From the NCBI GenBank assembly GCA_020536535.1, contig JAHLWZ010000795.1:1-64000 (forward strand): a stretch of 64,000 nucleotides of DNA, written 5' to 3'. The notes under the pieces were generated by a model. The model ran no database searches. It was not told the origin of the DNA and saw only the letters and a list, made by a program, of their open reading frames with translations. Source of the DNA: Pelomyxa schiedti. Its lineage: Eukaryota; Evosea; Pelobiontida; Pelomyxidae. Of the stretch, positions 43,175 to 55,740 are shown piece by piece. The stretch's first letter is position 1; every line of letters begins with the position of its first letter. A program made the translations under genes and the position numbers.

Positions 43175-46100
43175 TTATGTGTTGAGCTTGTTTTTGTAGT
43201 ACCCCATTTCCCTCACCTTCCAAGGTACTTGATCCAGGGGAGCATCGTGGCATCCCTCCCCAACTTTTGGTGGCTGCCGGCATATGCTGCAAATCCCAGG
43301 TGTGCACCTGGTGCTTTCCCACTCAGATTGAGGCACATTGCAAACTGCACATGTCTCCATGCACACTTCACTTCGAGCCTGTTCCATTGTGAGTGTTTTT
43401 CCACACCGCGAGCATTGCCCAGGTGCTCTGGGGCACCTCCCTTTGGCACATGGGCCATGGCACAGGGGACAACTGGTGCAAATGGGTGACTTGACATTTA
43501 GCCCACAGCAGGTGTATATGAACGGGCTCGTGAATATGGTGCTGATTCCAAGTGTGAATGCGGCAAGTGCTGTGTTCTCTGCGTCCCTTTTTTTCTTGCC
43601 CCAGTGCTCATTGGTGGTTATGTGAGGTCCGAGTACCATCTGATGAGGGACCGCCTTCAGTGCGTGATGATAGAGAAGACTAGAATGCGCTGTGACTGTG
43701 CGTTTTTGGCATGTGTAGAGCCGGTGGTGGTTCCATGAACTGAGCGGAACTTTTTGACCGCATTTGCAGTCCTTTCCGGACTGTCCGCATTCGTTTGCCA
43801 AGTGGTTTTCCTCTTCGGGTAAGGAAATCTCCTTCTGGCACCTCTTGCATGTACTCATGCGTTTCGGGCATTCTTTGGTGTGCTCAGTGTACCTTTTTTT
43901 TGGGCCATTCCATATCCCACAGAATTCGCATGTTACTTTATTTTCTTCACACGCGTGTTCCATGTGGTGAGTTAGATCTCTTCTCAAGAATTTTACAGGG
44001 CAAAGTTTGTAGCGGCAGGACACCTTGTAGGAAATACAAATGGCTTTTCCGGCATCCGGTATCAAATGCTCTTCCAGCCCACAAATCGGTACTTTCTTAC
44101 AACAAAAGCTTGCCGATTTGGGTATGGATGCCGAAGTAGCCAAAATCTCTCTTTCTTCAGCAGCTCCAAGAGGACAGCTCCATGAGCAAAGCCGACATTG
44201 CGTTGCATAGTGAGAACCCTGCAGAAGCTCTTTACTTGTGCACAGCTTGGAACAGAACCCACAGGTAACAGATACACAGCTGCGATCACATTTCATCAGG
44301 AGATGAGAACTGTATTCTGTCACGGGTAGCTGTTGCTTACAGTAAGGGCAAACGATGATACTACGTGCACAACCACTCAGAAGGTGTATATCTAAATCGC
44401 GGTATGGCAACCGGATATTACAATTTGGGCATTCTATGAAGAAGTGTTCTCCCCTACATTCATACAGCCAGTGACGAACCATTTCATCTATACGTATACC
44501 GTCACTGCAATAGATGCATGGAATTGGAATCCGTCTAAAAGGGCAATAAGGAATATGCCGGGATAAATCACGCACATGGTCACGGCAAAAAATACATAGT
44601 TCTCTTTCTGGGCAGAATATAGCATGCCTTGTTTCATCACGCTTTTGGAGGTGAAAGGCTTTTTTTTCCTCCTTCATCTTGGAACATAAGGCTGTATACA
44701 GTGCTCCTTCAGCGTAACTCTCCCCACAATCTGTGCGGTCCTTTGCTGAAGTGTAAAGGTTTTTGACTGTGTGATACACACCAGTATTATACATTTCAAT
44801 GCTCGGTTGGTTAGGATATAGCAAACGTGCTTCGTCGTAGGAAACACGAAAGTGAACAGGCTGTGTGCACCCGGGGTTGTAAATACATAGACCTTTTGAC
44901 AGATAGCACTGCCCAGTGATATGTTCAAACATGTATCTCATAACCCCTGTGTAACCACATTGTTGCGGACATGGTTGAACATACTTGGGACACTCGAATT
45001 TCAGGTGGTCATCCAGGAGATGCGCTGGCATGGACTCATAACAGAACTGGCACTGTGCCATATTTACCCCTTCTTCGTGCTGAGTCAATTCCTCCGATAT
45101 CAATTTTATTATAGCAAGCTTGCGCAATTTACCCATTCCCACCAAGTGCTTTCTCTCCATAGGGATAAGATTCTGGAGGTTATTGCCAAAGGTTGTTGAG
45201 GCGAGACTACAATCGGGAGGATTGTTGGTTGGCCTTATTGTTATATGTTCCTTCCAGTGCTGCTTTTCATCCTTCTTCACTACTTGTTGGTTACACATTT
45301 GGCAGGAAACGTAGAAACTATTGCATTGCTGATTTAAGTGCGTTTCCAATTCGGCAAGAGTCATCTGATTAGCTGTACACGCAGGAAAGATACAAGAAAC
45401 TTTGACTGCTGGGCATTGACGCAAGTGACCAGGAAGTTCTCTCATTACGAGGGCCTCACGACAAAGGAAACAAGAAACATTAAAACCTTTACATTCAAAC
45501 TGCAAGTGCTTCAGCTGGTGTTTCAATATAATATGTTTTTGGCAAAAAACGCACTTCCTGAATGCTTTGGCGCATTTACGCATATGAAAACCAAGGGAAA
45601 TGTTTGCAGTACTACCATTTGTGGTAAAAAAGCACACTGGATCCATACAGTGGGGACAGGGGAGTGGAATCGAACACGAAGCAGATTTCAAAAAATGTTC
45701 ATGTAGAGTTCCAAGAGTAAAACCATTGGCGCCACACAGAGTGCAGGATACATGAAATTGGGTGCAAACACTGAGGTGTGCAGCAATTTCATGTCTAAGA
45801 AATTTCATGTGACAGAACGGACAGTGTAGAACAAAATTTAGGCATAATCGTTGGAGATGGTCCCGAAGTACCCGTGGTCCACAACAAGAAGCTGAACAAT
45901 AAGGGCATGAATTGTCATTCTCAACAGAATTGTATACATCATTCTCAAGTTTGAGACAACAGTCTTTAGCTTTACAAATTTTGAACCTTTGTTCACACTT
46001 GAGCTTGTGGTCAGACATTGTATCCAATTGGAACAGTTGCAAGCAGTTGTGACACATTACACGGGGATTTGTGCACTGCGCAACATGCTCGCTCTTCTTT

Positions 46101-49100
46101 TCACGGGCTGAGCGAGGGGTCGGCGGTAGAGTACAGTTACAGTCTGCACATGTAATTGGAACTGCAGTACAGTCGCTATCCAGATGGTTTGCCATAACCT
46201 CAGTCGGAATTAGACTTGCGCAGTGCTTGCATTTCTCTAGAGGATCGCAGAAATGGTTGGTGCAAGTGTCAAAAGTATTCCTGCATATAAGACAGAATCT
46301 TTCTGCGCTGCAAACATGTGGATTCCCTTTAAAGCATTTGCATTTCTCACAAATGTCCTCTGGTTTCCCACTTGGACACCTAGTGAGGTGTTCACGTTGG
46401 TCTTTTCTCTGTATTGGACATAGGCAGTTTGGGCATTTCCAGTGTCCCTCGCAGTCTGTATTATAATGCTTAAACCTCATTGAAGGCTTAATCTCTGTCC
46501 TACAGTACTCACAAAATGTAAGAGTTTCCTCCCGTTTGGGGCAAACCTCGGCCATGTGCCTTTCTTGGTCAACAACCCTTACTTGTTCATTGCATTGGGT
46601 ACATTCTACCGTGGTCCTTAGGGCACAGAGCTTTACATGCCTGCTGAAAATGAATGGAGGAACATCTGTTTTGCATACAGGGCATGCAACAGGTAGGTTT
46701 TTTATACACGGTACATCTGAGAGCCATGGGTCACTTAAATCTGTTGTGGTCAGAGCAAATGCCTCTTCTGGAGAAATGGTATGGCGCAGATCGAACTTCC
46801 GAGACACATCATTTACTAGAGAACGGATTTCCTCTCGAGCAGGATCTTTCATTTCTTGATCAGGGAGTGTGAAGGCACTTGGTACAAGGGTATCAAGCAT
46901 ATTGGTCGAACCATCCTTCGTACTGCACTTAATAAGGGGTTGCTCATTCTCCTCAGCGAAGAAGATAGAGTTATCACTGTCCACATCATCGGGCTTATTC
47001 CCATTTTTTTTCCACTTCAGTACAAATTGAAGCAACTAAAGTTGGTGGTGTTCAACACAACTGAGCAAAAAAATATGAGTGAAAAGAAAGACTACCTTTT
47101 TGCAGATATCAATTATAAGAGTTTTCAAGTTCACATTCATTGACCCTTGGAGCTCATGTCCAAACAGACTGATATCAATCTTAACCATTACAACCACAGA
47201 CTTATCGTCAGAGGTAACTTCCCCCATTACTTGTAAGTTATTCACAACCAATACGCCCTCACATAGGGTCTTCAATCTTGTAAGTAGAGAGTCAAGAAAT
47301 TCTCCTCCTACTGCGTCAGCAACAAAGGAAGCCATTTGAATTGCACCAACTATCAACCACTTTACGAACCCAGGGGCCCACTTAGAAACTCTCCTTTGGG
47401 CTCTTTGTAGTGCCTTCTTGCATACTTTGAAAATCTTCCCAATGCAGTAACGCAATCCACCCACAATTGCAGATACAACCATGGCAGCATTCAGATTCCG
47501 AATACCAAGTTCAGCACGGATGTTTGGTACAATCTTAGTCCAGGTGACTTTCAAACTGCCAGATAACTCAATTTTATTGTTTTGTTCTTCTGCTCTAGTC
47601 ACTTCAATAGCGTTATCTTCAGATTGGGGATCTTCTCTACTCAAAGAAAGTCGGACAGCAACATTCAAAGATGGTCCCTGACCTTGTCTGCGTTCAAAAC
47701 CAATTTTGGTGCCGATGGTAAGACCAAGACTCTTTGGAAGAATAGAAACTTTGGCATCAAAAAGAAACGCAACTTCCCTGGTCCCTGTATTCACGGTCAA
47801 GTCGACTGAGAGCTCTTTGTTTGAGCCTCCAAGTATAAATAGAACAGTTGATCCCACTTTACATGTCCACTCTTGAATGAGGAGCTGGAGTTTAAGGAGA
47901 AGAGATGGGGAAGTAAAATCAATAGTATTTGCAAGTGAACAGAATAAAATTTTGGCATCTAGACCGAGCCATGACATCTGAGCTACAAAGCCTAAGAACA
48001 TATTCTCCCTTTGTAATAGGGGAATGCCTTTTCGGCCTGTGCTCTGCTGTATAATAGATAGGAGAGAGTTCTGGTTCTGTGCGGGCTTGATTTCCATTGA
48101 GGGGATACTTGTGAGCTCTTCCCTATCAAGCTTGATCAGTAGACCTAACTCTTTGACTTGTGGGAAGGCATGATCGAGAGTCTCAACATCCTTGTAGGAG
48201 CATCCAGTGAATAATCGGACAATTGAGCCCAATGTTACTTCTTTACAAAATAGGTAAATAGTTGAGATCGTAGGTTGTCCGGCAATCAATGAAACCCTAA
48301 GTAAAGCTTCAAATGCTGGCTTTGGCCCATCATCCCAAAGGGCTCGTATGGCACCACCAAACATGAATGAAATGGTGAGGGGTGCTGAAATACTAAGTGC
48401 CCCTCGTATTCCATAAACAGCAAGGTGTTTCAATTTGGGAATAAATAGAGAAAGAGGAATTCCTGTCTCACGATTACCATCCAGCTTCAGGGAAGCCGTA
48501 AGTGAAGGTGGAATTAATAGCCCTTTGAGAGAAGCTCTCAACTTCAGATCATGTGCAAAGAGAAGACAGGTCTTGAGTGAAATTGATAGAGGATTGACAT
48601 CAATTCTCAAGGTACAAGTACCAGCTTTTAGACCAGCACAAGGAAGTTCAAATTTCTTTAAAGCAACCATCATATATGCAGATGAGTCTGCAACTACAAA
48701 ATCAGCTTTAAAAGGTTCCCCTGTAAGCCCAATCCATTCAAAAAGTTGCCCAGTTAGAGAAATAGAGACAGCGAGGCAAAGAAAGGAATTTTCCTCCCGT
48801 AAAAACAAGTGCCTTGCACCATCAGTGCATGAGGAAACCAGATTTGTGATTTCAGTACCATCGTCAGTAATTTGTGGTTTTGCACCATGCAACCACTCAA
48901 ATCGCTCGGGAGATACATCAATAGGTAGAGAAGGCAATGATGTACCAAATAAAACAGATACGATTCTAGATAAAGACAGATTGCTGAACTCTAACATAGC
49001 ACATGTTCTGGACATATGGTGCAGTAAACAGGCCTTGCAATCAATTACTTCAGAAAGGCCTTTTATGGAAACACAAAGAGAAAAAGCAAAGGAAGATGAA

Positions 49101-50377
49101 AGCAAAGATTGCGCTGAAGAGTCCTTCACCTTTTGCAGCTGCAATAATAATGTGTAGTCTCGGAGAACTATCTTTTTCAGAATTTCTTGGGTGTCCCCAT
49201 TTCTATCTTCAAAGATGCCAAGCTCATGTAAAATGTCAAGAAGGCTAATACTATTGGCATCTGGTTTTTCTCCGATTGTTTTTAACATAGTTGGTTTGCG
49301 TAGATGCAAGAATAAATGTGGATTACTATCCCCAAGATCAAAACCAGACTCCATATCCAGAGGGATGCCAAAGAGATGAATACCTTTGACAGAAATTGTC
49401 AAATGTTTCACATTCAAACCCTGGCCACCGCTCACTTCAAGTTCGATATTCATATGAAACAGGGTTGCTTCAGGCAATTTCAATATTTCAGTCTGTGTAA
49501 CCCTTTGCAACACATCTGCTACGGTGTGGAGGCCAAGTATCTCGTCCATAAACTTCACCACTTGCCCCATTCGTACTCGAATTTTTCCTTTGAAACATAG
49601 CAGTGACCTTGAGCCTGACTTTGTCACCACACTTGTTGTTGGTGGATGAGAAAGAAGTGGCCTTGAACCCTGCGGTATCGGAAACGAGCTTTGATCCACA
49701 GCAGATTGGTTACTGTCATTCACCATTTTTGTGGCCATCTTGAGATGCAACCACTCACCAAAACTGACCTTAAATAGCTCAATCTGTATTTCAGGGGGAG
49801 ATCCGAATTGAATGTCAGCATCAAGGGAAACTTGGATCTCAGCCTCTGCGATTTTCTTAAAAAGCTTCTTCACACCCACAAGGGCCTCTCTCGGGAAAGC
49901 ATGGCCAATATGTTCGAAAATCTTCCTGAGAGATGCACCCTTGCATGTCAGCTTCGCACCAGTTTTGGAGACTAGGACTGAAGCAAATGGATCCCCTTTC
50001 GCTTTTTTTCGTTTTGGTCCTTCTCCTTCTGTTCCTGGTTTCTTTTTTTCCCGTTCTTCCTGGGGTGGAACTTTCCACATCTGTTGAGAACATGTCCCGC
50101 CATCTACCTGATCACTACTGCTTCCAGCTCCATGAATTTCGTCATGAGGTGCACTAAACTGCTGAAGCAGTGAAATTTTCGCAGCCCATGATACAGAGTC
50201 ACCAACCGAGACCTTCTCGAGCGTGCAGCTCACGTCCTGGTCCCGGAGTCCAAGGAATTCCAGTGTAGTTCTGCACTGAAATTTGAGCCCTTCTTCGCAA
50301 TAGAACCAATCATCTCTGACTGGAACAAGCTGTGCTGGTTGCGGGGCTATGGTTATGTCTTCCTCTTCATCTTCTTC
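43175..50377 (-). CDS. Giant protein: novel beta-rich repeats plus TRAF-like zinc-finger array
   Basis: Two long exons joined in phase over a 60-nt intron (47036-47095, AAG|GTAGTC...CTTTAG). The first exon is open up to an acceptor at 50378 and begins with an acidic patch then PVRDDWFYCEEG; its own 5' exon was not found. The first 1,090 residues hold no known domain but many amphipathic beta-like segments (GIHLFGIPLDMESGFDLG, GLTIGTKIGFERRQGQGPSL, ELSGSLKVTWTKIVPNIRAE), reminiscent of lipid-transfer or barrel proteins, and a helical stretch near its end. The second exon (1,286 residues) is an array of more than twenty C-x2-C...H-x3-C/TRAF-type zinc fingers (CPVCKTDVPPFIFSRHVKLC, CEYCRTEIKPSMRFKHYNTD, CPYCKQQLPVTEYSSHLLMK). 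The protein totals about 2,380 residues plus an unknown N-terminus. TRAF-type fingers bind protein partners; the overall function is unknown. A shorter paralogue starts head-to-head at about 50.7 kb. Confidence 0.82.
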
Positions 50378-50718
50378 CTTGAAGGTACATGAAGAAGCTG
50401 TTAAATGTGGTTGACATGCGTGCTGGGAAACGCATTTATTTAGTCGTTTTCTGTTTTCTTTTCTTTTTTAGGAGTGTTTAATACCTTGCATCGGTTTCAG
50501 TTAAAAATACCGTCCTCGTTTTGGGAGCAAATTCTCGTTATGCGGCTCTACCGCGTACGCGCGTACCACCGTAGATACGACTTTTTAGGGTTTTCCAACT
50601 TGTTTTCTGTTGACAAACAACTTGATAACTGATCGTTGTTCTCGAAAAGAGAAAGAAAAAAAACAAAACTTTCCCTGTTGGCCTCGTACTGGAACTAATC
50701 TCTCAGCATTTGGTCTTA
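50378..50718. promoter_or_regulatory. Divergent region between inverted paralogues
   Basis: This 340-nt stretch separates two head-to-head paralogous genes. Upstream exons and both promoters must lie here. ATG codons exist on both strands (for example plus 50719) but their exon joins could not be fixed. Confidence 0.4.
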
Positions 50719-52644
50719 CTATGGGTACCTTCCCTTTTCCGCCCCTGCAACAAGTAACGATCCAAAATCGACAGACACGAGTTCTGCCGTAAGCACCAAA
50801 ACCACTGGTGTAAGTGCCAAGGAAGCACCCAAAATCGAAAACGACGCCATCACAAAGCATGACAACGACGAATCCGAGGAAGAGGAAGAAGACATAACGA
50901 TAGCCCCGCAACCATCGCAGCTCGTTCCAGTACGAAATGATTGGTTCCACTGCGATGAGGGTCTCAACTTCCAGTGCAGAATGACACTGGCTCTGCTTGG
51001 ACTGCGGGACCAGGACGTTAGCTGCACGATCGTGAAGGACTCTAGCAACTCTTCGTGGGTTGCGAAGATTTCACTGGTCCCGCACCTTTGCTTGACTGAA
51101 GAGGAAATCGAAAGCAGTGCGGGTCGCTCCGACCTGCTCAGCTCAAAAGAATTGATGACAGTTCCACCCCCGAAAGGACAGGAAAAAGTCAAGAACGAGG
51201 AAACGAGTGCCTCAGTAGTGATCTCCAAAACAGGTGCCAAGCTGACCTGCAGATGCGCATCTCTCAGGAAGATTTTCGAACATATTGGCCATGCGTTACC
51301 GCAAGGGGCCCTTTCTGGTCTAAAGAGGATATTCGAGAAAATTTCGGAGGTTGACACCAAAGTGTCCCTTGATGCCGACATTCAATTTGAAAATCCTCCA
51401 AAAATACACGTTGACTTATTTGAGGTCAATGTTGGTGAGTGGTTGCATCTCAAAATGGTCACAAAGATGGTACCACAACCAAAACCATCAGCAGCATCAC
51501 CAAAACCATCGGATGCCACACCTCCTCTTCCAGCACCAGAAGAACCGAATACTGAGCCCACTGCGGAGACAACTGCAGAGAAAACTGAGACAACTGCGAC
51601 AACCAAAGTCGCTGAAAAACAAGAAACATTGCGACAGTTCTGCTTTGAAGGCAAAATTCGAATCCGCATGGGTCAAGTTGTGAACTTTGTTGACACCCTT
51701 GGCTTTCAGATCGCTGCAGGTGTATTGAAAAGGGTCACACAGAGTGGAATATTAGTGCTGTCAGATAGATCTCTCTTCCGCCTCAGTTTTGAACTTGATG
51801 TGGGTGGTGGGGAGGGTTTCCAGATGAAACGGTTAGATATTGCCGCTCAAGGTATTCATCTCTTTGGCCTTCCCATGACCATTGCCTCTACCTTTACTCT
51901 TGGAGATGATGTCCATCTTTCAGAGCTGAGATTGACGCTTGCGAAGCCAAACGTGAAGAGAGCGATACCAGAAAAACCGCCAACTCTGTGGAGCGTGATT
52001 CACAGCCTTAATCTACAACCTCCTGAATGGGTAGTGGAAATACTGCAAAAGTTCGAACTAAGCGAGTACAATTTGACGGTATTGCTTCAAAAGCACCAGA
52101 CAAAAGATGCTGCTAAATCACCAGCAGCCAAACCACCGTTAAATTCCACACCAGAATCGGCTTCGGCACCGGAACCGAATTCCAACCCAGACTCCACTTC
52201 AACGCCACAATCGGATTCCAAAGTCGAATCAGCCTCAGCCTCAGCTTCCACACCACCAAAATCAGGCACGTCGCCCTCGTTTTCTTCGCTTTCACTTCCT
52301 TCAAAGTGGAAGGTAAGTACGTCCACTGCAATGCCGCACTTTGGCACCTCCGCACTCGGACATATATCAAGATAGCCTTTAACAACCTGACTTTGTCTGA
52401 TATCATGGGCCCATCCTTTCACTACGATGGCGTACAGCTGTATCTCAACTGTTTCGAGTGGGTTTATGGTGCACCACTACCTCAGGACGAAGACGTCAGT
52501 TTTTTCCCATCCCCGCCCAAAAATCTCACCACAAGCACTGACAAGGCTACAAAAGTAGACGCCACCACCAGCAGCAGTTCTTCCTCAGGTGCCAACACAA
52601 CAACCACAGAGAAAACAGCCCCACCTGACCACACCGGAGAATAA
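50719..52644 (+). CDS. Shorter paralogue of the giant protein's N-terminal region
   Basis: From about 50850 the frame repeats the giant's N-terminus: an acidic run then DITIAPQPSQLVPVRNDWF (the other copy has DITIAPQPAQLVPVRDDWF), LGLRDQDVSCT, WVAKISL, VISKTGAKLTC, LRKIFEHIGHALP and FEVNVGEWLHLKM. Compared with the giant it has an inserted Pro/Thr/Glu-rich linker (about 51480-51630) and Ser/Pro-rich low complexity near 52115-52265. After that the homologous frame changes: VHCNAALWHLRTRTYIKIAF lies in the next frame, open from about 52120 to the stop at 52644. An intron of correct phase was not found, so this is a hidden intron, a sequence error or a real frameshift. The copy ends after about 600 residues and lacks the zinc-finger array. 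The start is uncertain. Confidence 0.6.
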
Positions 52645-53005
52645 TAACTTATTAGTTGTATCACTATCCAACAACATTGCCACGGGGAAAAAAAAAATGA
52701 TGAGTCGTAGTCCTCCTGCCGCCATCTTTGCGTTGCACCAGGGACCGCCCCAAGTACTGCGTCCCACGTGGCACCTCCCCACGTGCTGTGCCCTGCCCAC
52801 CCGCCGCGCAGCCTCTCTCCCCGCAACTCAAGGACCACTGCATGCAGGAGGAGGCAGCGGCGATTTGCCGTGCTGCGGAGGGGGCCCACCAGACGACAAG
52901 AAGAAGGAGGAGGCAGGTGAGAGGGGGAGGGAGCGGGGGCCGCCCGTAATTGCGCAGCGGGGCCAGGCCCAGGCCCGGGCACGGGCACGGGCGGATGCGT
53001 TCAGG
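52645..53005. other. GC-rich region without a supported gene
   Basis: A plus-strand open frame runs through this stretch (about 52697-53000) but has only Pro/Arg/Gly-rich low complexity. It probably holds the 3' end of the paralogue gene and the promoter/5' UTR of the small membrane-protein gene. Confidence 0.35.
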
Positions 53006-53512
53006 ATGGCAGTGAGGGGGTGGGTGAGGCCCCTCCGTGGGGGGGTTTTGTGGACGCCCAGACTCAACAGGAAGATATACTCGTACTCTGCGGTGGGGTT
53101 GTCTGTTCTTCTGCCTTGTACCGTACCTATCTCGGCTTTTTTTGGTTTTTTTTGTTTTTAGGATATATTGTTAAGACTGCGTGGACTAGTTTCTTCTCTG
53201 ATATCTTTTGCCACATTTTCATTTCTAATGGAACTACTAGTATGTGTTACGACTACAAGTGGCAAGTTGAACTCTATCAGTAACCACGCTGTTGGGCTAT
53301 TGTTACCATTGCACTTCTTCCTTGGCTGTTCAAGAATCACACAGGACTATGTGTTTGCCCCGAAAAAAAGAGCTGCAACCATGTTTGCAGTTTCTTCTTT
53401 TTCTATTCTCACAGCAGTATGTTATTCACTGTGTGACACACATTACTCAATAACACACAGTTTGCTGCTCTCCATTGCAATCGAAACCAGGGTGGAATTT
53501 CAGAAGCAGTGA
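53006..53512 (+). CDS. Small polytopic membrane protein
   Basis: ATG 53006 (MAVRGWVRPLRGG) opens a basic N-terminus. A 52-nt-class intron (about 53122-53160, GTACCTATC...TTTTTAG) joins in phase to DILLRLRGLVSSLISFATFS. Hydrophobic segments LVSSLISFATFSFLMELLVC, HAVGLLLPLHFFLGCS, ATMFAVSSFSILTAVCY and ITHSLLLSIAIE give about four transmembrane helices in about 155 residues. No family was recognised. An AATAAA lies 56 nt after the stop. Confidence 0.6.
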
Positions 53513-53567
53513 AGTTTTTTTGGAGACTATGAATACCGAAAATATCAGTGATGTAATTGTACAGCCA

Positions 53568-53573
53568 AATAAA
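53568..53573 (+). promoter_or_regulatory. Poly(A) signal AATAAA
   Basis: AATAAA lies 56 nt after the small membrane-protein stop, 32 nt before the convergent PIG-V stop. Confidence 0.55.
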
Positions 53574-53604
53574 CAACCCCTTTGTGTTTTATCCTTAAGG
53601 GTTG

Positions 53605-55428
53605 TCAAGTCCAAGGCAAACCATTTGTGAATAGAAGGGGTCCCATGAGGTTATAGGCCAAAAAATAGAACAGTATAAGGCGAGACGGAATTGTACTTCC
53701 AGCCCGGGCTTGACCTTTTTTCCCTTTTGTATCATCCCTGAAGTCACAGAATTTTGTGGCACACCACCAATAGAGGGGAGGCACTGCTGACAAAAATCTA
53801 GTGATGACTTGTACGTGCATGAAGGTGATAGCGAACGCAACAAGGAACAGCCAGTAACACACATAGGGAAGCACTTGTGGTGATGACAAGTAGGGATTGA
53901 GGCAGTTGCTACCAAAGGCAATGGTTGAGTGCTTGGTGGTGGTTTTTTGTTTAGTTGCGAATGCCTTGTGATGCACTTGTGCCACATAAGTTCTGAGATA
54001 TGCCACAATTCCACATAGAGACATAATTACCATAGGTGTGGCTAATAAGAAGTTCGGAAGCTGCTTGGACTGATAGTAATGAAAGAATCCTTGATTCCTG
54101 AATGAATATAAGAAAAAGGCAGGCTGTCTATTCCCCTTGTAGTATGAGAAGTTACCAGTAATAGCTCTGAATAAATCCATAAAAGCCAGGTATTGTAGAA
54201 TTGCACCATGACATGTCCACTGGAGCGGGATGATCAACTGAGCAATAGCGGTACCGTCCATACAGTTGTATACCAATGTAGGGAAGGGACATTAAACCAA
54301 CGCGGAAAAGTGTGAACAACCAATGAGCACCAATTTTCTGATTTTGAAGTGAGGATTTGTAAAGGGAGACATAGTAGATACCATCAATCTGTGATACACA
54401 GTGGGAACGAGGAGATTGGAAAAAGGGAAAAAGGAATCCACAGCTTCAAACAATAAGAACCCAGCACAAACAATCCCGTTCCCACGCGTAGCTACCGTGA
54501 GTGCAAAAAAAACAGTACTCCCTGAATAAGGAGTTCAAGGTTAAAAAACGAATGGCGTGGCAGTACCTACCCCAAAACCTCTTTTTGTGCAGCATCAAAC
54601 AAGCACCAAAAAAAAGCATTGCAAAAGGGCTTTCTGTGTATCTGCAGATGTAAATTACTAAAGCAGTTGGAAAGTGAGAGCCCCACATTGAAGACATGAA
54701 TATGTTGGCAGGATTCAAACAAAATAATATGCTTGAACAGAATGCAATTTTCTCATTTTTGAGAACTGCCAGTGATAACCTGAGGCGTAAGTAAAGTAAT
54801 ATGATGGTTTTTTAAACCCTCATATAAAAGGGCTCAAAATACTTTCACTTGTATCATACCAGTAAAAGAGTACTGAGGCTAAAATAAAACAACAGTTTGT
54901 AAACAAAAAACCCGAAAGCATTGTGATTGTAAACTGGTTTGCTGGGAGCCATGAAAGCCCTATCAAAGATATAATTCAGTGCAGGCTTTCCACAGTAATA
55001 TTAACAAAGCAAGAGCAAACGAATTTCAATTTTTCAAATTCATCCACCCTAGGATGGACACACATAACTGGGCTACCTTTTGACAAAGCCCTAACGCACA
55101 AAGGCAGCAACGGGAAAAAAGCGTGGGCCTGCTCGGTCTCATACCCCCGCTCCGAAATCCCCACAAAGTACACAGCGTCCCACGAGTGCAGCCCCTTCAG
55201 CCCCGCGCCTACGCCCCAGTCCACCCACGACCCGCCCCCCATAATAATGATTCCCCCCTCTCCCTCTCCCTCTCGCTCTCCCTCGCGAGGGTTGCTGCCA
55301 CTGCGGAATGGCAGGCTCCCCGATGTGTCATAGTCGTCCACAAGGGAGTCCAGCAACACGCACGCCAGAAGCACCACGAGCCGCACCGACCCCGCCACCC
55401 CAGCAACTCTCCACGCTCTCGACAACAT
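53605..55428 (-). CDS. PIGV: GPI mannosyltransferase 2 (PIG-V / Gpi18)
   Basis: ATG at 55426-55428 (MLSRAWRVAGVAG). Family blocks appear in order: LHSWDAVYFVGISERGYETE and QAHAFFPLLPL (the W-D-x-x-Y-F luminal loop with the catalytic Asp), CLNPANIFMSSM joined across a 44-nt intron to YTESPFAMLFFGACL, RGNGIVCAGFLLFEAV (matching the R-S-N-G motif), and the C-terminal TRFLSAVPPLYWW and FFLAYNLMGPLLFTNGLPWT-type end (LILFYFLAYNLMG). PIG-V adds the second mannose to the GPI precursor in the ER lumen and has many transmembrane helices; hydrophobic runs fit this. At least four exons. The first exon also codes a GC-rich insertion with Glu-Arg-Glu-Gly repeats (about 55260-55290) between helix 1 and the W-D block, which is unusual. 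Confidence 0.88.
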
Positions 55429-55740
55429 CAATGATGGCGTGACGTCGACTTCTCGGATGGAGGGTGGCACAGTTGTGCTTTGTGCCAAAAGATATTGCAC
55501 CACAACGCCTACTGTAGGCATAGCAGTTGGGTGTGCTGTGGGTCCTTGGATTCAGTTAGTGAAATAGAAATAGCTTGCGAGAGGGCATGGAATCTTGTTC
55601 ATGATTCCTGTGGACACAGGCAGAATTCAACAACAAACCAAACTGACAACAACGACCCGGCTTGAAGGTGAAAAAAAGGCTTTATGTTGAATAACGATGC
55701 TTTGTAATTCGATTTGTGGACTCGGTCACTAATGCCGGCA
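55429..55740. other. Intergenic stretch
   Basis: These 312 nt lie between two minus-strand genes. They should hold the amidohydrolase 3' UTR and the PIG-V promoter. No motif was assigned; a plus-strand frame at 55480-55665 has no family features. Confidence 0.35.

Noticed and set aside
47036-47095. Stop and restart between two giant minus-strand frames, suggesting two genes
   Set aside because: A 60-nt GT-AG intron with a good acceptor (CTTTAG) joins the frames in phase, and the downstream frame has no ATG at its start.
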